Program-made: the position numbers and the translations under genes
Shown here: one piece after another, positions 1 through 13,302 of the stretch
Layout of the letters: every line of letters starts with the position of its first letter
Numbering within the stretch: the stretch's first letter is position 1
The notes under the pieces: model-generated
What the model was told of the DNA's origin: nothing
Database searches by the model: none
Seen by the model: the letters and a program-made list of their open reading frames with translations, nothing else
Assembly (NCBI GenBank): GCA_024704765.1
Contig: JAKMXF010000077.1
Location: forward strand, 573,220 to 637,219
DNA length: 64,000 bases
Direction of reading: 5' to 3'
Origin: Oopsacas minuta
Taxonomy: Eukaryota > Porifera > Hexactinellida > Lyssacinosida > Leucopsacidae

Positions 1-440
1 TGAACAAACAAATGAAAGTCTTTTATGCACAACTTGAGGTAATAGAATAGCAGAATATTACAGAATACACCATCAGAGATCATTCGATAAACAAAGTAAT
101 TGAATGTTGATTGTAATGAAAAGTAAAAATTAATAGATTGGATAATCTTTTCATTTCTACCGACTAAAATTTGAACTACTTACAATAATAGAGAAATATC
201 TATGTTTGGATAATAAAGTACTTAGAAGTGAAACAGTTTACAATATAATTATCTTGAACTTCCTGAAGAAAAATATTTCTCCATAAAGTTTGAATAGTTG
301 TAGTAATAAACAATAAATTGGGGGTAAATAAATCTAGAGTAGCATATAGTATGTAAATAAGGACAATATGGCCATATCACATGTAATACAGCAGTATTAA
401 AATCATTAAGCCATCCTGAAAGGTTACTTAGAGTTCGTAC

Positions 441-456
441 CTAAGTTCGAACTTAG
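441..456. repeat. Perfect 16-bp palindrome, recurrent motif
   Basis: ctaagttcgaacttag is its own reverse complement. Its core aagttcgaact recurs near 9541, 43861 and 45341, each time among other partial aagtt/aactt blocks, so it is probably part of an old dispersed repeat. Confidence 0.6.
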
Positions 457-1845
457 ATAGTGAGTATCAAATTTGTTGAATACAAATTAAGGTCGAACTT
501 AACTTCTTCGTAATTTCTGCATTTGAATCGCGACAGGTTGAGGCAACTCTATTAGTGAACCATTGATATACAACTAACTGTTGGGTATATAATTATATGC
601 TACGCTTTGGGGAAAACCTTTTTGAAGTCCGTATTATGAATATTCTTAGATAGTACTACAGAAGGTGAAAATTGAAATAACTTCTATGATATATTTCCAT
701 TCACATAATTATACTTATCTTCGTATTAGCTTGAGATTCCCCGTCGTTTAAGTCGTCACGTGGGCATATTTTGCAAATTTTTCCCATAGCAAGACAAGAA
801 GGTCGCAAGAATATGTCAAAATTCCATTCTCAAAACATATTCAAATTCTATCGAGTTACCCCCGAATGAAAATGTGTCATTACCACATATTGAGAAATAT
901 GCACGATAGAGTTTAAGAAAATACAAGCAAATATTGGAATATGGTATCAAAGTATGTATATCAATTGCTTAAATATGATATCTCAACATGCGGTCTCGCA
1001 AAACGATTTTTAGAGTGTAAAATTCTGCAATTGAAGCTTTGTATAAACCATGTTTTCAGTGTGTATAATTCTTGGCAGTTGCATATAAAGGCAGAAGCGA
1101 ATATAGCCAATTTCAAAAGATGGTAGTTTAAATGGAATGTGAATACACTAACTGAAGAAGTATCATACGATTATATTGGCATCTCGTTCTGCTTCCATTA
1201 CGCCATAATAACAGCTTTGCATATAGGAGGCTTCTAAACAAGAATAGTACTGGCCTATTGGGGCATTCCCACAGGGTAACTTAATATCTAAAGTCCATTG
1301 TAGCAAACCCTAAATCTTATTCAATTGATTCTAGCAAAAGAATATAATTCATAGTTATTAATGCACGTCGCTAGTTTCTAATACTCAGGCAAGATATGGG
1401 AACTATAGAAGTGTTTCTTCAAGCCAGTACGGGAGTAAATTGATTTTTCTGAAAAAATGAAATTTGATTCTCTTAGAGCTTCATATCACGTCTAACTCCC
1501 ATTAAGAACACTATAGCCCCCAAACATGGAGTTGATGATAATCTTGATAGGAAATATGGCCACTTCGGGGTTTGTACTATAGGAGTATAAGAAAATCAAA
1601 GATATGGGTTGAACTACCCTGGGAACTTGACCAATCATACTCAAACTGATTGGCTAAATGGGTCCAAATACATCTTGTAACAGGGTGCGAAAGATATAAA
1701 TCAATTTGCCAAATTTGGAACCCTATTATAGAAGTGTCTCATTTCAATTTATCCTCAGACTATTTCATTCTACAAATATTATGGATTGTGCAACTATAGG
1801 CGTATTGAATTGAACTAGGTAGAAGTGAATACTTAATATTATTTA

Positions 1846-2060
1846 TTAGTTAAGTTCAAAACTATCGGGAAAATCAATCAAAGGAAAGCGGAATATCAGA
1901 AGGTTCCTTTGGATGCAGTGGAAGTTTGGAGATGAGATTCTTCGAAGTAAGGCGAGGATTTTATGGTTGCATTGCCAAATCCACTGTATACTTTTAGATT
2001 TATAATTTGGAAGATGGTCGGGATTACAGACTGCGAATACATGGGACGTCCTATAAATAT
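1846..2060. repeat. Dispersed repeat S, copy 1
   Basis: Shared with 49810-50020. Matching blocks include gaaagcg near the start, a ttcct-tgga-gca block, gagattctt, and acatgggacgt at the far end, in the same order and similar spacing. Strongly diverged; no coding capacity recognised. Confidence 0.45.
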
Positions 2061-3629
2061 CCATGAGACACCAGGATATATTAAATTTCACTGCAATTAA
2101 TACACATAGACATCATTTTTTCAGGGAGTTAGAGGTGACCACGGGATAATCTCAAAGCATAGATCAATTCTCGTAGATAATTGAAAATGAGAAGTGTTCG
2201 CGTAAGTGGGTACCGAAATATGTGGTTGATGATAATTAGCGTCAACGGCCACGGTTGTAGTCAATTGCTGAAATAATGAATGAAGCAGTGATACTTCAAT
2301 CACATTGACACCGCGTATAAATCCTGATTTCATTATTATAACAATAAAATTTAAATAGTCATTGGTAGAGACAATATGAGCCAACCCCGACCAAGTCCAT
2401 GATGAAAATGCCCAATGGAACGAGACATCCAGTGTTCCGGGATAGATATAGCATGTCAACATATTGGCCCTATGAGTAGACAACCTTCAATAGCGATAAA
2501 TACAATCGAATTGAAAGAACTGTGGTGTGGAATAGTCAGGAGAAATTGTTCTCCTCCATATGACAATGCTGGGCTGCGTCAGGCCCTAACCATCGAAACC
2601 AGTAGCTTTTTATGATTCAAATGAATTCTTGCACCCAGTCTATAGCCAGATCTGGCTCCAAGTGACAAAAGGTATTGTTAAGTATGAAAGGAAATCTTGT
2701 GAAAAAGATTGAATGAGTTTGTTACAACGTTTTAGAAGGGAATGGGTAAAGGTTACCCCATAGGAGCCATAGGCCACAGGCATCGACATGGAAATGATGC
2801 ATAAACCTCGAAGGTAGGGCTTCCAACAAGGGAAGTAGTGGTCCAGGGCCCGCTTCTTGGGCCAGAACGAGCCTTTTTGTCCAGGGCTACGATCTCAAAA
2901 ACTGATAAAATATCAGCGCGGGCGGTTCGGGCTAAGTTATATAGTGAAAACAAGTGTTTCTGAAGTATATGTAATCATACATGCAGGCATATTAATTGTC
3001 ATAATATTGAAAGTGTATGTTGTGTCCCGAAAAAGGTGCAATTGATATTATCCAGTTCGAACACTCTGTTCTGAAGATGTTTCCGCATCACGTTCACGTT
3101 ATCTGATTAAATAAGAAAATGAAAAACATGAGACCAAATAAATTAAAGTATTTGTTTCTTATCCCCGCTCGTCCTATATTGTATCCCCAGGCTGGAAAAA
3201 ATATATTTGCATATTGTCCAGAATTAAGGAGAATCCATGAATCAAAGATAGTGCAATGCACATTCGACTACTTGTATAGTTAAAATATTCAATATTGTTA
3301 AGTCCATAGATAATGTCATGACATAATAGAGAGATTTGTATGGTCAAAATATTTTAAATACAAAGTTATCTATAAAAATATAGAAAAAATACAGTCCGCT
3401 GTTACAGTTTCCGAGGAAAGTCCGGATGAGAAACAAGTAAGTTAGTTTGCAGTGCCTGATACATTGTGTTGAAACTCAATTAAGAATAAATTAATTGATT
3501 AGCTCCTATAAATTCTATTCCATGAGATAACTTTCGTCATATAAATGCATAATTTGTCAAGAAGAGGCTTTACGCTGCTACAGTAAGGATATTGTTATCA
3601 TTGATAATCTCAATTACATCTAAGCCATC

Positions 3630-3740
3630 TGTGGTGCGACTGGAGCTATAACGTGGCCTTTGGTTAGGAATCTCAGAACCTCGTGAAAAGAGAAAGAATT
3701 TTGGGATGACTGAGCATTCGATCAAACGAGAGAGCGTAGC
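3630..3740 (+). repeat. Dispersed repeat R, partial copy
   Basis: Begins tgtggtgcgactggagct, followed by ctttggttaggaatc and cctcg, the same order as the start of the copy at 43300. The rest of the unit is not clearly present. Confidence 0.45.
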
Positions 3741-4378
3741 GTGTGAGAGAAAATTCAGCCGCATTTGCATATCGCACATTCATAAATATCCACTTTCCAG
3801 GCCTAAAATTGCATTGATTCCAGGTATATGATAATATGATCTGGTCTGGAAGAATTCCTGGTGGTCTATTGACCCAAACAAGACACTGTGCAGCGTCACC
3901 CTTGTAAATTACCAAAAATTAATAATAACCTGATTTCTAACCAAAATCTTCAGGGAATTAGCCATATATCTCATAAGTACATTATCCTCAATTTGTTATG
4001 TATTTTATCAACGCTACCTATCGGACCACCATGAAAGACGCAAGTAATTAGTATGAATATCTGTAAAGAGATATAGTGCCTTAAAATACCATGGATTTAT
4101 AAATATTAGTCCAAGCAGGCTATTCAAATGCGCATAATTATTTGTCAAAAATAAATTGGAGGTCTCAATAATTCGCATGATTATGAACCTGAAGGCTCCA
4201 AATATATCAATAGCATGGAGAGAGAATTTTATAGAAATTTATGGCGAAATTGATAATAAGAATAAAACACAAACTCATCACTTACGACATATTTCAGACA
4301 ATTAATCATAAATTCCAATTTCCTCTACAATGTTACTTAGATACTGAATTATAGAAAATGTCATACTTAGCAGTGGTG

Positions 4379-4500
4379 CTAGTTTGAAAGATGAATAGAA
4401 TATCTAATTTCTTTGCCAGAAAGATCAAACTCATTCGGCAGAATATTTAGATTCTTAGATAGAAAATCTTTACCAAAATCATTTTGTATATAAGAGAACT
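4379..4500 (-). CDS. Receptor terminal exon with stop codon
   Basis: A 122-base exon (2 + 39 codons + TAG) after the strong acceptor tttacaattaaccttag. The two leading bases AG join the G left by the previous exon. It encodes about 40 residues, including FSYIQNDFGKDFLSKNLN and EFDLSGKEIRYSIHLSN, and ends at TAG. The balanced use of charged and hydrophobic residues is unlike the noise around it. No AATAAA was seen in the expected orientation in the next few hundred bases, so the 3' end is open. Confidence 0.45.
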
Positions 4501-4762
4501 CTAAGGTTAATTGTAAAAGTAATTGAAGTAAGCAAATGTAATAATAGCAAATCTTGTGGTAATTATATTATAAAAACTCTATCTGTCATAATATGAACTG
4601 CAATTTATTATTCAACTTCAAGGTCCAAGTATAATAACTCAGGATTATGAATCTCGAAATAATACACCGTTTTGTGAAGACGACATTCTAAGGTACAATA
4701 TGCAATTTATGAAATTCAATCGGATGTTTATAACGAAATATAATAATGCAAAATAGTCTTAC

Positions 4763-4830
4763 CACTTGCTAAAGTTCCATAAGGCACAAGTCGCCAAGAA
4801 ATGTTACTTTCGTGAATCAAAGGGCAGCCG
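4763..4830 (-). CDS. Receptor exon: cytoplasmic tail
   Basis: A 68-base exon (1 + 22 codons + 1) with acceptor cactttacag and donor gtaaga, both close to consensus. Only one frame is open and it reads GCPLIHESNISWRLVPYG then TLAS. No known motif is seen. The phase matches the terminal exon downstream. Confidence 0.45.
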
Positions 4831-4969
4831 CTGTAAAGTGACGATAAATAGGTTTAAGTACAAGATACACCAAAATCACCTTCCTAGACCTCATATAGAC
4901 TAAAGGTACCTCTCGTAAATGAACATACATCCGTTAGCAATTGGAGGTGGTAAATTTTACGTCTAACAC

Positions 4970-5021
4970 AAATGACAAACTTGAAATGAGAAATTAGGAA
5001 TTGGAACGCGGTGGACAAATC
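4970..5021 (-). CDS. Receptor exon candidate: cytoplasmic tail
   Basis: A 52-base candidate after the good acceptor taataccttcag. The frame that continues from the exon at 8.4 kb reads FVHRVPIPNFSFQVCH. The donor needed to keep phase (gtgtta) is weak; a better-looking gtttgt donor 11 bases earlier would break the phase. Accept as the likely bridge, with the 3' boundary uncertain. Confidence 0.35.
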
Positions 5022-8000
5022 CTGAAGGTATTATACGTAATCTTCATAACCCTGGTATCATATAATTGCATATTAAATTGCAACCATCTGCCAATTCGCG
5101 GTTGCATCTCTCATGGGAAAACCTTCCCGCCTTTCATTTTATCATCCTCTGACAACCAGATCTGTAGTCAGATTAGAATTTCTAGCAATTCGCTGGGTCA
5201 CTTCCATAATTGGAAATATATTTGTGTACAACGCAGGAATGCGGCAAGAATGTAACAAAATTCAAATAGTTCCTAACCCCTTTCGACTGAACACTCGTTC
5301 GACGCTGCTAAGCTAGTTGAATCTAGCTATACACGTATTGACCTTTTAAATGACCTTTAAAGACGATGAAATAAACATCTGCGGTACCAAAATGTTATAG
5401 ATATTTCTTACATGATGAATCAAAATACTAGATGTTTTCGTATGTTTTGTAAATATTTTTTGCTATTAATCGATTTATTTACCGTATTGCGTTGATCTCT
5501 GGAACTAGCCCAAATATTTATGCTGAAATATCGATAAAATTGCAAGCAATTTATGATTAATCCTAAAAGATAACAGTTTGCATGGGTTAACAAGATACTC
5601 CATTGCTTGAGAAGTCGAGTGATTGCCCCGAATGGATATAATATGCGATAGCTTGAGAAAATAATAGGACTTACCAATGGAAAGAATATTGTTAATCACC
5701 ATGTAAGCTAGTTAACCTTCAAAATAAATCGTAAGAAGTAGGTGGAACCTGCATAAACTGACATGTGTATCAAGTCCAGGCATTAGAATACAGCCATATC
5801 CAAAGTTTCCACACAAGTAATTCTATATTGAGCCCATCCTTGATGGTCAATACAATACAAAAAATTATTCAGAGGATATCAAGCATCAAATTTGTAATAG
5901 ACTTTCCGGAGAAATATTTATTTAAGATTCTTGGAAATTCTCACTAACGAGTTAGAAAATTTGCAAACCTGTGTCAATTAGTGAAACCTATCACTATATG
6001 CATAATGGTTGTAAATGGCATATATTGGAACTATATGTCACGAAGTGGAAATACTCAGTATTAGTAGTTAGTAGCTAATAGTAATCTGTATACTGAAGTC
6101 CTTAAACACCAAAATGAAATTTAACAGGAAATATACCAAAACTTACAGTATTAATGTATTGGCTCATCAAGTAAAGACATTAGTGGCAGATATTTGTAGG
6201 GAAATGTTAGCAGTGGCTGAATGCTTAAGTTCAGGCAGTGTATTATCCGGAGACCTCTATTACCGACAGCATTTCAGATATGGAATTCGCTCGAACAATA
6301 CACTTCACTTACATTTCTGGTTGATGCAGATCCAACTATAAAATCGACTATTCCAAAATACAATTTCTGGAAAGTTGGCATAAATATCTGGAATAAATGC
6401 ACAGATTAACTCTATATGGTAATTAATCAATTAATAGTTAAGAAATATTTCCAAAACAGAACACAATAACTTGTATTTAGGTTAAACATGTAAGAAATAT
6501 CAAGAGAATTGAGATACGGCCGAGTTCGATATGATAAAATGGTGTTTTAAGAACATTATGGGGTTAATAACTAAACTAGACTAGCCAACGTAGCGACATC
6601 AAACGAGGAGTCACTTCATTGAGTTAGGAAAATTTTGAGATTGAAATGCCTTTACAATCTAGACACATTCCTCGGTGACATGGAAATAAAAATCTTCGAA
6701 TATGGGAAATGACCAAGTTGCTGGAAATCTTAAGCTGAGTGGGAATCTGGTAGATATAAGTAGATTCGATGAAATTGAAAGGTTGTACGAAATAGCAGAC
6801 TGCCGTCATTATGTACAATTTGTCAAATGTATCCGTTCGATGTCGTGCGGGGTAGGATTGATGCCTGCGACTTGAAGATTACGTCAAAGAATTTGGTGCT
6901 TTTCTCTAGCGTGTCTCAATTCGACAAAAATTCGAAATTTAGCCACCTGACTTATGTATATTGTGAGATTTAGATAATTTGTTGAATATATCTAAAAACA
7001 ATAAAATTAAATATCATTACCTTAATTATTCATATACAATTCACAGGCCACAATTTGCGAAATTACATTATCACAAGAATACTGATAACATTCAATAATG
7101 CAAGATTCCTAAATTATTGGATATAAGGGTGTAACCCACTGGGTATTACAGGGTTTTTCTTATCCCGCTCCTAGCGCTCCTCCTTAAGAATATTTATGCG
7201 TCTAATTACTATATTATTGTTAAGGTATTGGGAAAGCACCTCAATTCTACACTTGCAAATATACTTTCATCAATACTCATGCGCCTAGAGGAGAGGCCGG
7301 AGCTCCAGATAATAACTAACTTGTGTGGCTCTAATTAGGTACAAATACCACCCCACTCTTAGATGATATGGCGTTTGCTCCATTTAACCCCATGCTAGCG
7401 TCACCACTGGTTTTGAACAAAACGTTTTAATCGAATCAGAAATATTTATGGTTGAGGCTTACAAATTCAACTCTTGTAATGGTATTAGTGCTTTCGAAGG
7501 AGTGACCAAATTATAGACGATATCAATAGGAATCGTGCTGAATTCAGAGGTTAATAGGTGAACTGATCTAATCATAATAAACTAGTTTTGGTATTATTTG
7601 TTATACAACAAATTGTATTGATCTCAAGATCCTAAAATCAATTGGTGAATGAACTCTATAATAATTAAATAATACATTCTACATTATTGATTATAATCCA
7701 TTAAGTTGGAGTGTTTGTGTTGTACACAAACCTATGAACATAAAGATTTCTCATTAAATACAGTATAATCTTTTCGAAATGGGTAATTACATGAACTCAT
7801 TCAAAATCTCAAGACCATATCTAGAATACCTCACAAAAACAGATCTGGTATATTATGAGCTTGTAGAAGTAGTAGGAAGACCAAAGTCAGTGCCATAACA
7901 TTAAATGTGGACTTATTCGCTCTAAATTCGAATAGAAGTCCGATGGGATATATAACTAATTGATTTTAAGATATATAGTTAGCAATAACAACAATTGAAG

Positions 8001-8353
8001 GGAAACACTAATATATGTACATTGTGTTTCCAAACCAACGACTCAATAATCCAGCACATTTGCGTTTAAGTGACACAAGCCAATATTTCGTTTGGCCGGA
8101 GCATTGGGAGCGTGATACAACTGAATTACTCTACGTGTAATAGCTGCACATAACATATACTCAGTAGAAGAACTGGGATATTTTGAAAATCAGATTCAGA
8201 ATCCAGGTAATAACATTGGGAAGATAAGAAAATAAATCAAGGAAATGAATAAACTATTGGAGGTATGAATAAATTTTAAAAGTACAATTAGAAATAGCGA
8301 AAGAGGAAAACAAAACCAGAATGTACACAAAATAAACAAAATTATATACAAAC
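5022..8353. other. Intron-like AT-rich stretch
   Basis: Lies between two candidate receptor exons. No gene or well-bounded mobile element seen. A possible extra micro-exon on the minus strand (5675-5707) has a good donor but is too short to support. Near 7395 the sequence ctagcgtcaccactgg resembles a hAT terminus, without a convincing partner. Confidence 0.4.
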
Positions 8354-8463
8354 TTGAATCATCTTTCGTGGAAGTGAGTGTGTGCTCAATAGGATCATCT
8401 TGCTGACTAAGTTCAAATTTATTTTGAGAAGATTCCAAATATGATTGAATAGGAGCTTTCTCT
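8354..8463 (-). CDS. Receptor exon: juxtamembrane cytoplasmic segment
   Basis: A 110-base exon (1 + 36 codons + 1) preceded by a long pyrimidine tract ending catctttag, with donor gtttgt, the same donor as the membrane exon. The first base completes an AGA arginine codon left by the membrane exon 13 kb away. The peptide starts EKAPIQSYLESSQNKF and is rich in S, T, Q, D and E, as expected of a disordered cytoplasmic tail; there is no recognised catalytic motif. The intron upstream contains locus A and a DD37E element. Confidence 0.7.
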
Positions 8464-9682
8464 CTAAAGATGAAAAATTACATAAAATTACAATCGTAAA
8501 AGATAATAATGTAAATTAGTGTCAACAATCCAAAAACATCAAAACGAATATCACTTGTCATGTAAGGCAGGCGAAAAACCTTAAAGTAGAAATCGTATAA
8601 ACCACATTCAAATTTTGAAATTTTGAATTTCTTAGACTGCGAATTCAACATCAAACGATTGGCTCAAACTCAATGCTTGACAAAGAAGCCTACAAAGCTA
8701 AAAATAGAAGGTAACACCAATACGAAAAAATACGCTTGTTTCACCTCAAGGTGAATCAATTGCATTAGAATATCAGAAATAATTTGAAAAAGAGAAACGA
8801 ATTTCATCAGAGAGGAGGCAATTGTCTCGAGTAGGTCAAGCAATTGCATCAAAATTAAACAAACTGAAGGTACGATTATCTGCAAGTTTGAAGGTCCACT
8901 GTATCCTAGGGTGGTTGTTATTGCGATAATGAAAAAACTTTGAATATCTAGGACCTCATGTGACCATTACAAAAAGAAATATTCCACAAACATATACCAA
9001 ACTGTTAGCGCAAGATTTCTACTTCAATTAGCGATACCATTTATGAAACTGAGATATAAATATGAATACGTGGAGAGACATCCAGAACCAGTTACGATGC
9101 CATCACACAGCTATTCATGACACACAGGTGGGTCACACCATAATCCTAATGGAGCACAGGTCTTTTGACATAACATAATTTAGTAATGAGCATAGTTTTC
9201 ATTTTGGAAAATATAATTGATTCCTGCTATAACGAAGCCATATGGGACCTCGATTTTACTCCGATATAAACGGAGGTTTGTTAGAACAATATAATTAGTT
9301 TTATCAGACTTGATTGCCCTAACTCAGGTGGAGCATAATCAATGTTTATTTCAAACTTGTGCCCTCTCTCTGGTAGGGCACAATAACAATGTGCGCATTA
9401 GCTTGAAACCAACCAGTGGTGTGGCACCTCAAATTCAAATGAAGCAGTTGCTCCAACTGGCAACAATCATACAAAACAAAACACCTATGTACAGCATTTT
9501 GTTAAAATGAGAAATTCAGCAGATGTATTAACTGGGCCGGAAAGTTCGAACTTAGGTAGTATTTACAAAAATATAGGTTCGGGTCAATTAATCAATGTGA
9601 AATAATCTCTATGTCACCGGCTTCTATGGAATCTTCTATATTTCATTTATATAGGAATCAAGATTTCCAATATAGTAGGTAC

Positions 9683-10268
9683 CAGGGTTGGGTCCAAAAC
9701 CAAAAATCTGTATTCGAGTAATTTAAATAAAGTTGGTTGTATTTTAGACGTATTTAAATAAATCTTAAAATACACAGGAAAGTATCTGTATTGTAATTAA
9801 ATAGATCCTGAAAGAATTTGTATTTAGTTCCAATACATTCAAACATTCAAATACATACATATAACTACGTGAATGTCGTTCTATTCACAATGACAAATCT
9901 GTTTGTTAGGGGTAAATTGATTTGTTGCTTGCATAGTAGCAGTGTCTCTTTAGTTATAAATTTTCAGAAATAGGTACAACTTGATTAATTTGTAGTAAAA
10001 TAGATCTGGCTTAAGTCTTACACTCGGTTAGATGTACTTTGCTCAAAAACGGATCGTCAAATTTATACAAATTTTCCCGAGGGACTAAGTCTTATTCAGT
10101 TCTACTGAATTAAGGCATATTTTAACTCATCCATTAATTCACGGTGAATATCTAACTACAACACATTTTTAGTAGAAGTATTAAAATGTATTTAAATACA
10201 CTTTGAAGTATATATAAAGTATTTATAATATAATAAAACACTGTTGAGTGTAATTGGCCCAACTCCTA
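9683..10268. mobile_element. hAT-like non-autonomous element (MITE)
   Basis: Starts cagggttgggtccaa and ends with the imperfect inverse, ggcccaactccta. The flanking octamers gtaggtac and gaaggtag agree at six of eight positions, as expected of an old 8-bp hAT target duplication. The inside is very AT-rich and full of short tatttaaata blocks, with no coding. The cagggttgggc type of end is known from hAT elements in many animals. Confidence 0.5.
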
Positions 10269-11189
10269 GAAGGTAGACACAACCTACGTAATAATAGCCT
10301 CTTCACTGACCACATTTTTCCTGTTACATGGTTTCCCTCAAGCCTAATGAATTTGGTAGGGAATTAAAATATTCTCGAAATATCAAATTTGGTACAATTT
10401 GGCTAGAATAAATATATTATTGATAGATAATAATCAAAACAAGTTATTCGATTTAACTATTTGCAGTCGAAATGACGTCATCCGTTTTTCCAAAAGTGCA
10501 ATGGGTAAAGATCTCCTCATTTTGAAAGCTCTGATAAACGATCACTAGTGCGTCTTTGATTTCAGGAATAATATCAAGCGATCTGAGGATGATTATACAT
10601 AAAGTATGCATTTTATAAATTTTTCAGTGGTTACATTATTGAGTTATATCAGATATCATGGATGATACATTCTTTGGCCATTATCCACTTATAATTCGAT
10701 TGTCGCGGGGGTTTTAGTCAATTGCACATAAAATAGATACGTACTGATATTTTCAATTTTAGTAGCAAACTCAATTGATTGTATTAAAGAATAATCACAC
10801 CAGTTAAACAGTTAACCACTATTCGGTTACCAAACACAACCCTGCTAATAGGAATATGTTAAAGGTTTGAATAGTGGCTAATAGACTAACTTGAATAAAA
10901 AGAATCTTCAAGGGGAACACTTTTAGAAAATTAGATGAGTGCCAATTGCTCAATTTATCTATTTAGTCAATGAATTCGCCTCCCGAACTCCGAATATCAA
11001 AAAGGAAATAAAGCAATGCGGTAGATTTAAACATTGAATGGCCAGATTTAGTTTAATTTTAAATCATATCGAGATTGAAAGGAAACGTCTTTATTCGGGG
11101 AATCCAACACTGTGAGCCAAAGTAGCTCACTTTCACGGTAGTAGAAATTTATGGATATATTAACCATCAAAACTTATAATGATTTAGTA

Positions 11190-11610
11190 AGTTTTAACTG
11201 GAGCTGCTATCTAGCTTTGGGTCATTCACCTCGTAGTTGATTCCTCCGAGTATCAAGGAATTCTGATTATACACAAATATTAGAAAATATTCCAATCTGT
11301 GATGTAATGATGACGTAATGATTCCATCTGAAGATTGAAAAGGGCAAAATATACTGAAGACAGGAAATGAAACATATTGAGGGGTACCTGTGATTCAGAT
11401 TTCAATGATCTAACATGTACATTGGCAAAGCAATGGCTAATAATGCGATTTTGGATAACAAAAACTGTAAAATACGACAAAATTTCGTCATAGGTTTGAA
11501 TTTTGGTCGAAGAAGTTTCCGAGTCAAGCAAAAATACACAACATAAGCCAAATCAGGCGCTGAAATTATCCCAGTTTCTTCAATCAATCCATAAACATGC
11601 AATTATATAT
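11190..11610 (+). repeat. Dispersed repeat R, copy 1
   Basis: A diverged unit of about 400 bases shared with 43300-43690 and, inverted, 50505-50880. Landmarks in order: actggagctgct, a ctttggg block, cctcgtagttgattcc, gacgtaatgattc, acatattgaggggtacc, then gtgattcagatttca and a gctaataatg block. No protein recognised. Confidence 0.55.
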
Positions 11611-12789
11611 CTACTATACATTTACATTCATCCAGAAATAATATTAGGACAAATTTACAGAAACCTTCAGCATATTTGTCAAGATGGTAAAACTTCGAAA
11701 ATATTTTAAAGTACCTAAAATACCCCTATATTAAATTCCATAATAGTGTAAATTATTTGGGCATACTTGGTCTATCCACTGTATTAGTATTGATAATTCA
11801 ATATAATACAAATGTTAATGTCCATCTGTCCGGACAATGAGGGAATATTTAAAAATTGATAACTTTCTCAAATGAAGTATTTTCATTGTTAATTCGTTTG
11901 CAATGCAAGAATGCCTAAGGAAGGCTGCAACATTACATTCTAAAAGGGTGTCCTAACCTCATTGAGGACCTCACGTTCGAAGGCACTAAGCTAGGTGAGG
12001 CTAGTTACTAGTAACATTATCAATTATTGAACTTCGATAGCATACTTAAACACTGTTTGCCTGATCGATCTCCGCTTCTTCAATTTTCTCGATATCTGTG
12101 ACAATTTTACATCAATACAGGATGTTCTCTTCTGTTTTGAAATAATACGGTATGAATTGATTATTTTAACATATGGAGTAGATCTCAGTAAATGGCCCAA
12201 ATATCATGAGACAATGCCAAGAACAATAGTTACCTTCAATTGTCTAGATTAGATATATCTTATGATGAATCCTGAAAAGTCGTTTGCATGGAGATATACG
12301 ATAATTGACTATACAAAAAGAAAATGCTTGATTGCAATAAACAATCACATGTATTCAATTGGGGTAATCTAAAATAACAAAATTATAAAAATTTTGGAAT
12401 GTTGCATCCTCATCTTTTGTAAGAATTTATCAATAATATTTAAATTTTGCCAAAAAATCCAAAAATTTCATAAATCATTAACCACCTACAATATAAACAT
12501 CAATGGAAAGAGACAGAATATTTGTTTGATGGCTATTTTGCGTATATGTGATCCATTAATCATAATTAAAGGATGTAAATCTGCGAGTACAAAGGGATTA
12601 TGAGCCAAAAATTTAAAGAATAACACTATATTTTCGAATTATTTTTCATATTTCGTAAATTTACTATAAGAAATATGAAAAATAAGCGGGAGGATGTTTA
12701 CAATCGCGACGGATTTGCGATTCCAATTTGAAAAGTTGACTTTTAATGCGTGTACTGATAAATTTTGCCTAAACTTCAGTGTTTTCACG

Positions 12790-12876
12790 GATGGCGAAAT
12801 GTCCCTTTCGCCATCAGTAAAACTAGGAAGATATCTAAGGACAAGAGCGCCACCATGCCTATAAGTGAGGTGGCGC
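12790..12876. repeat. Two adjacent GC-rich hairpins
   Basis: gatggcgaaa (12790-12799) and tttcgccatc (12806-12815) are perfect inverses with a 6-base loop. Thirty bases on, gcgccacc (12847-12854) and ggtggcgc (12869-12876) form a second perfect hairpin. They stand out in AT-rich surroundings. Function unknown. Confidence 0.6.
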
Positions 12877-13288
12877 ATTCGCTCTACAGAATAACATTTT
12901 GTGTCGCGGCCCCTGTACATTTCTGAATCTATAATAGGATAAGATAATCCTCAAGATGTATTTTAAGTTGCTAAACATTACACACACAAGCCATAAGCCT
13001 AGTGAATATTAAGTTCACGATTGGAACAACGGGTCTTGAATTGTTCTGAACTTTGGTTTACCACATGCCAGAGGCCCTCTAGAGTAATACACACATAATT
13101 TTGTTCGGAACTGTAATATAACTGTCGTGCATTGATGGAACTTGTTAGACCAGATTTGTTTTCCTTAAACAAACTTTAGTTTGTATGCTTCTGAAATTAA
13201 GCATATTCATAAAATTTTTCAAATACTGTACTTGGGACAAAGCTAATACTAACTAAGCGTTTAATACATCATTTAATGAAGGCATATT

Positions 13289-13302
13289 ACGTATAATACG
13301 TA
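13289..13302. repeat. 14-bp motif flanking locus A, left
   Basis: acgtataatacgta, identical to 16576-16589 on the other side of locus A. Further tacgta-rich variants follow at about 13318-13345. Confidence 0.5.

Larger units (their letters stand above)
1..4378. other. Non-coding AT-rich stretch with two diverged repeats
   Basis: I see no supportable gene. The stretch holds a 16-base palindrome (441-456), one copy of a repeat shared with 49.8 kb (1846-2060) and a partial copy of a repeat shared with 11.2, 43.3 and 50.5 kb (3630-3740). The lower end is downstream of the receptor stop codon and may include its 3' UTR. Confidence 0.5.

Noticed and set aside
2121-2483. 120-codon minus-strand frame with an internal tttcag acceptor
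   Set aside because: No recognisable protein, and the phase does not continue the receptor tail. Frames this long occur by chance in 64 kb.
4371-7410. cagtggtgctag at 4371 and gctagcgtcaccactgg near 7393 as ends of one hAT element
   Set aside because: Similarity stops after about twelve bases with a gap, there is no target duplication, and the left end overlaps the receptor stop codon.
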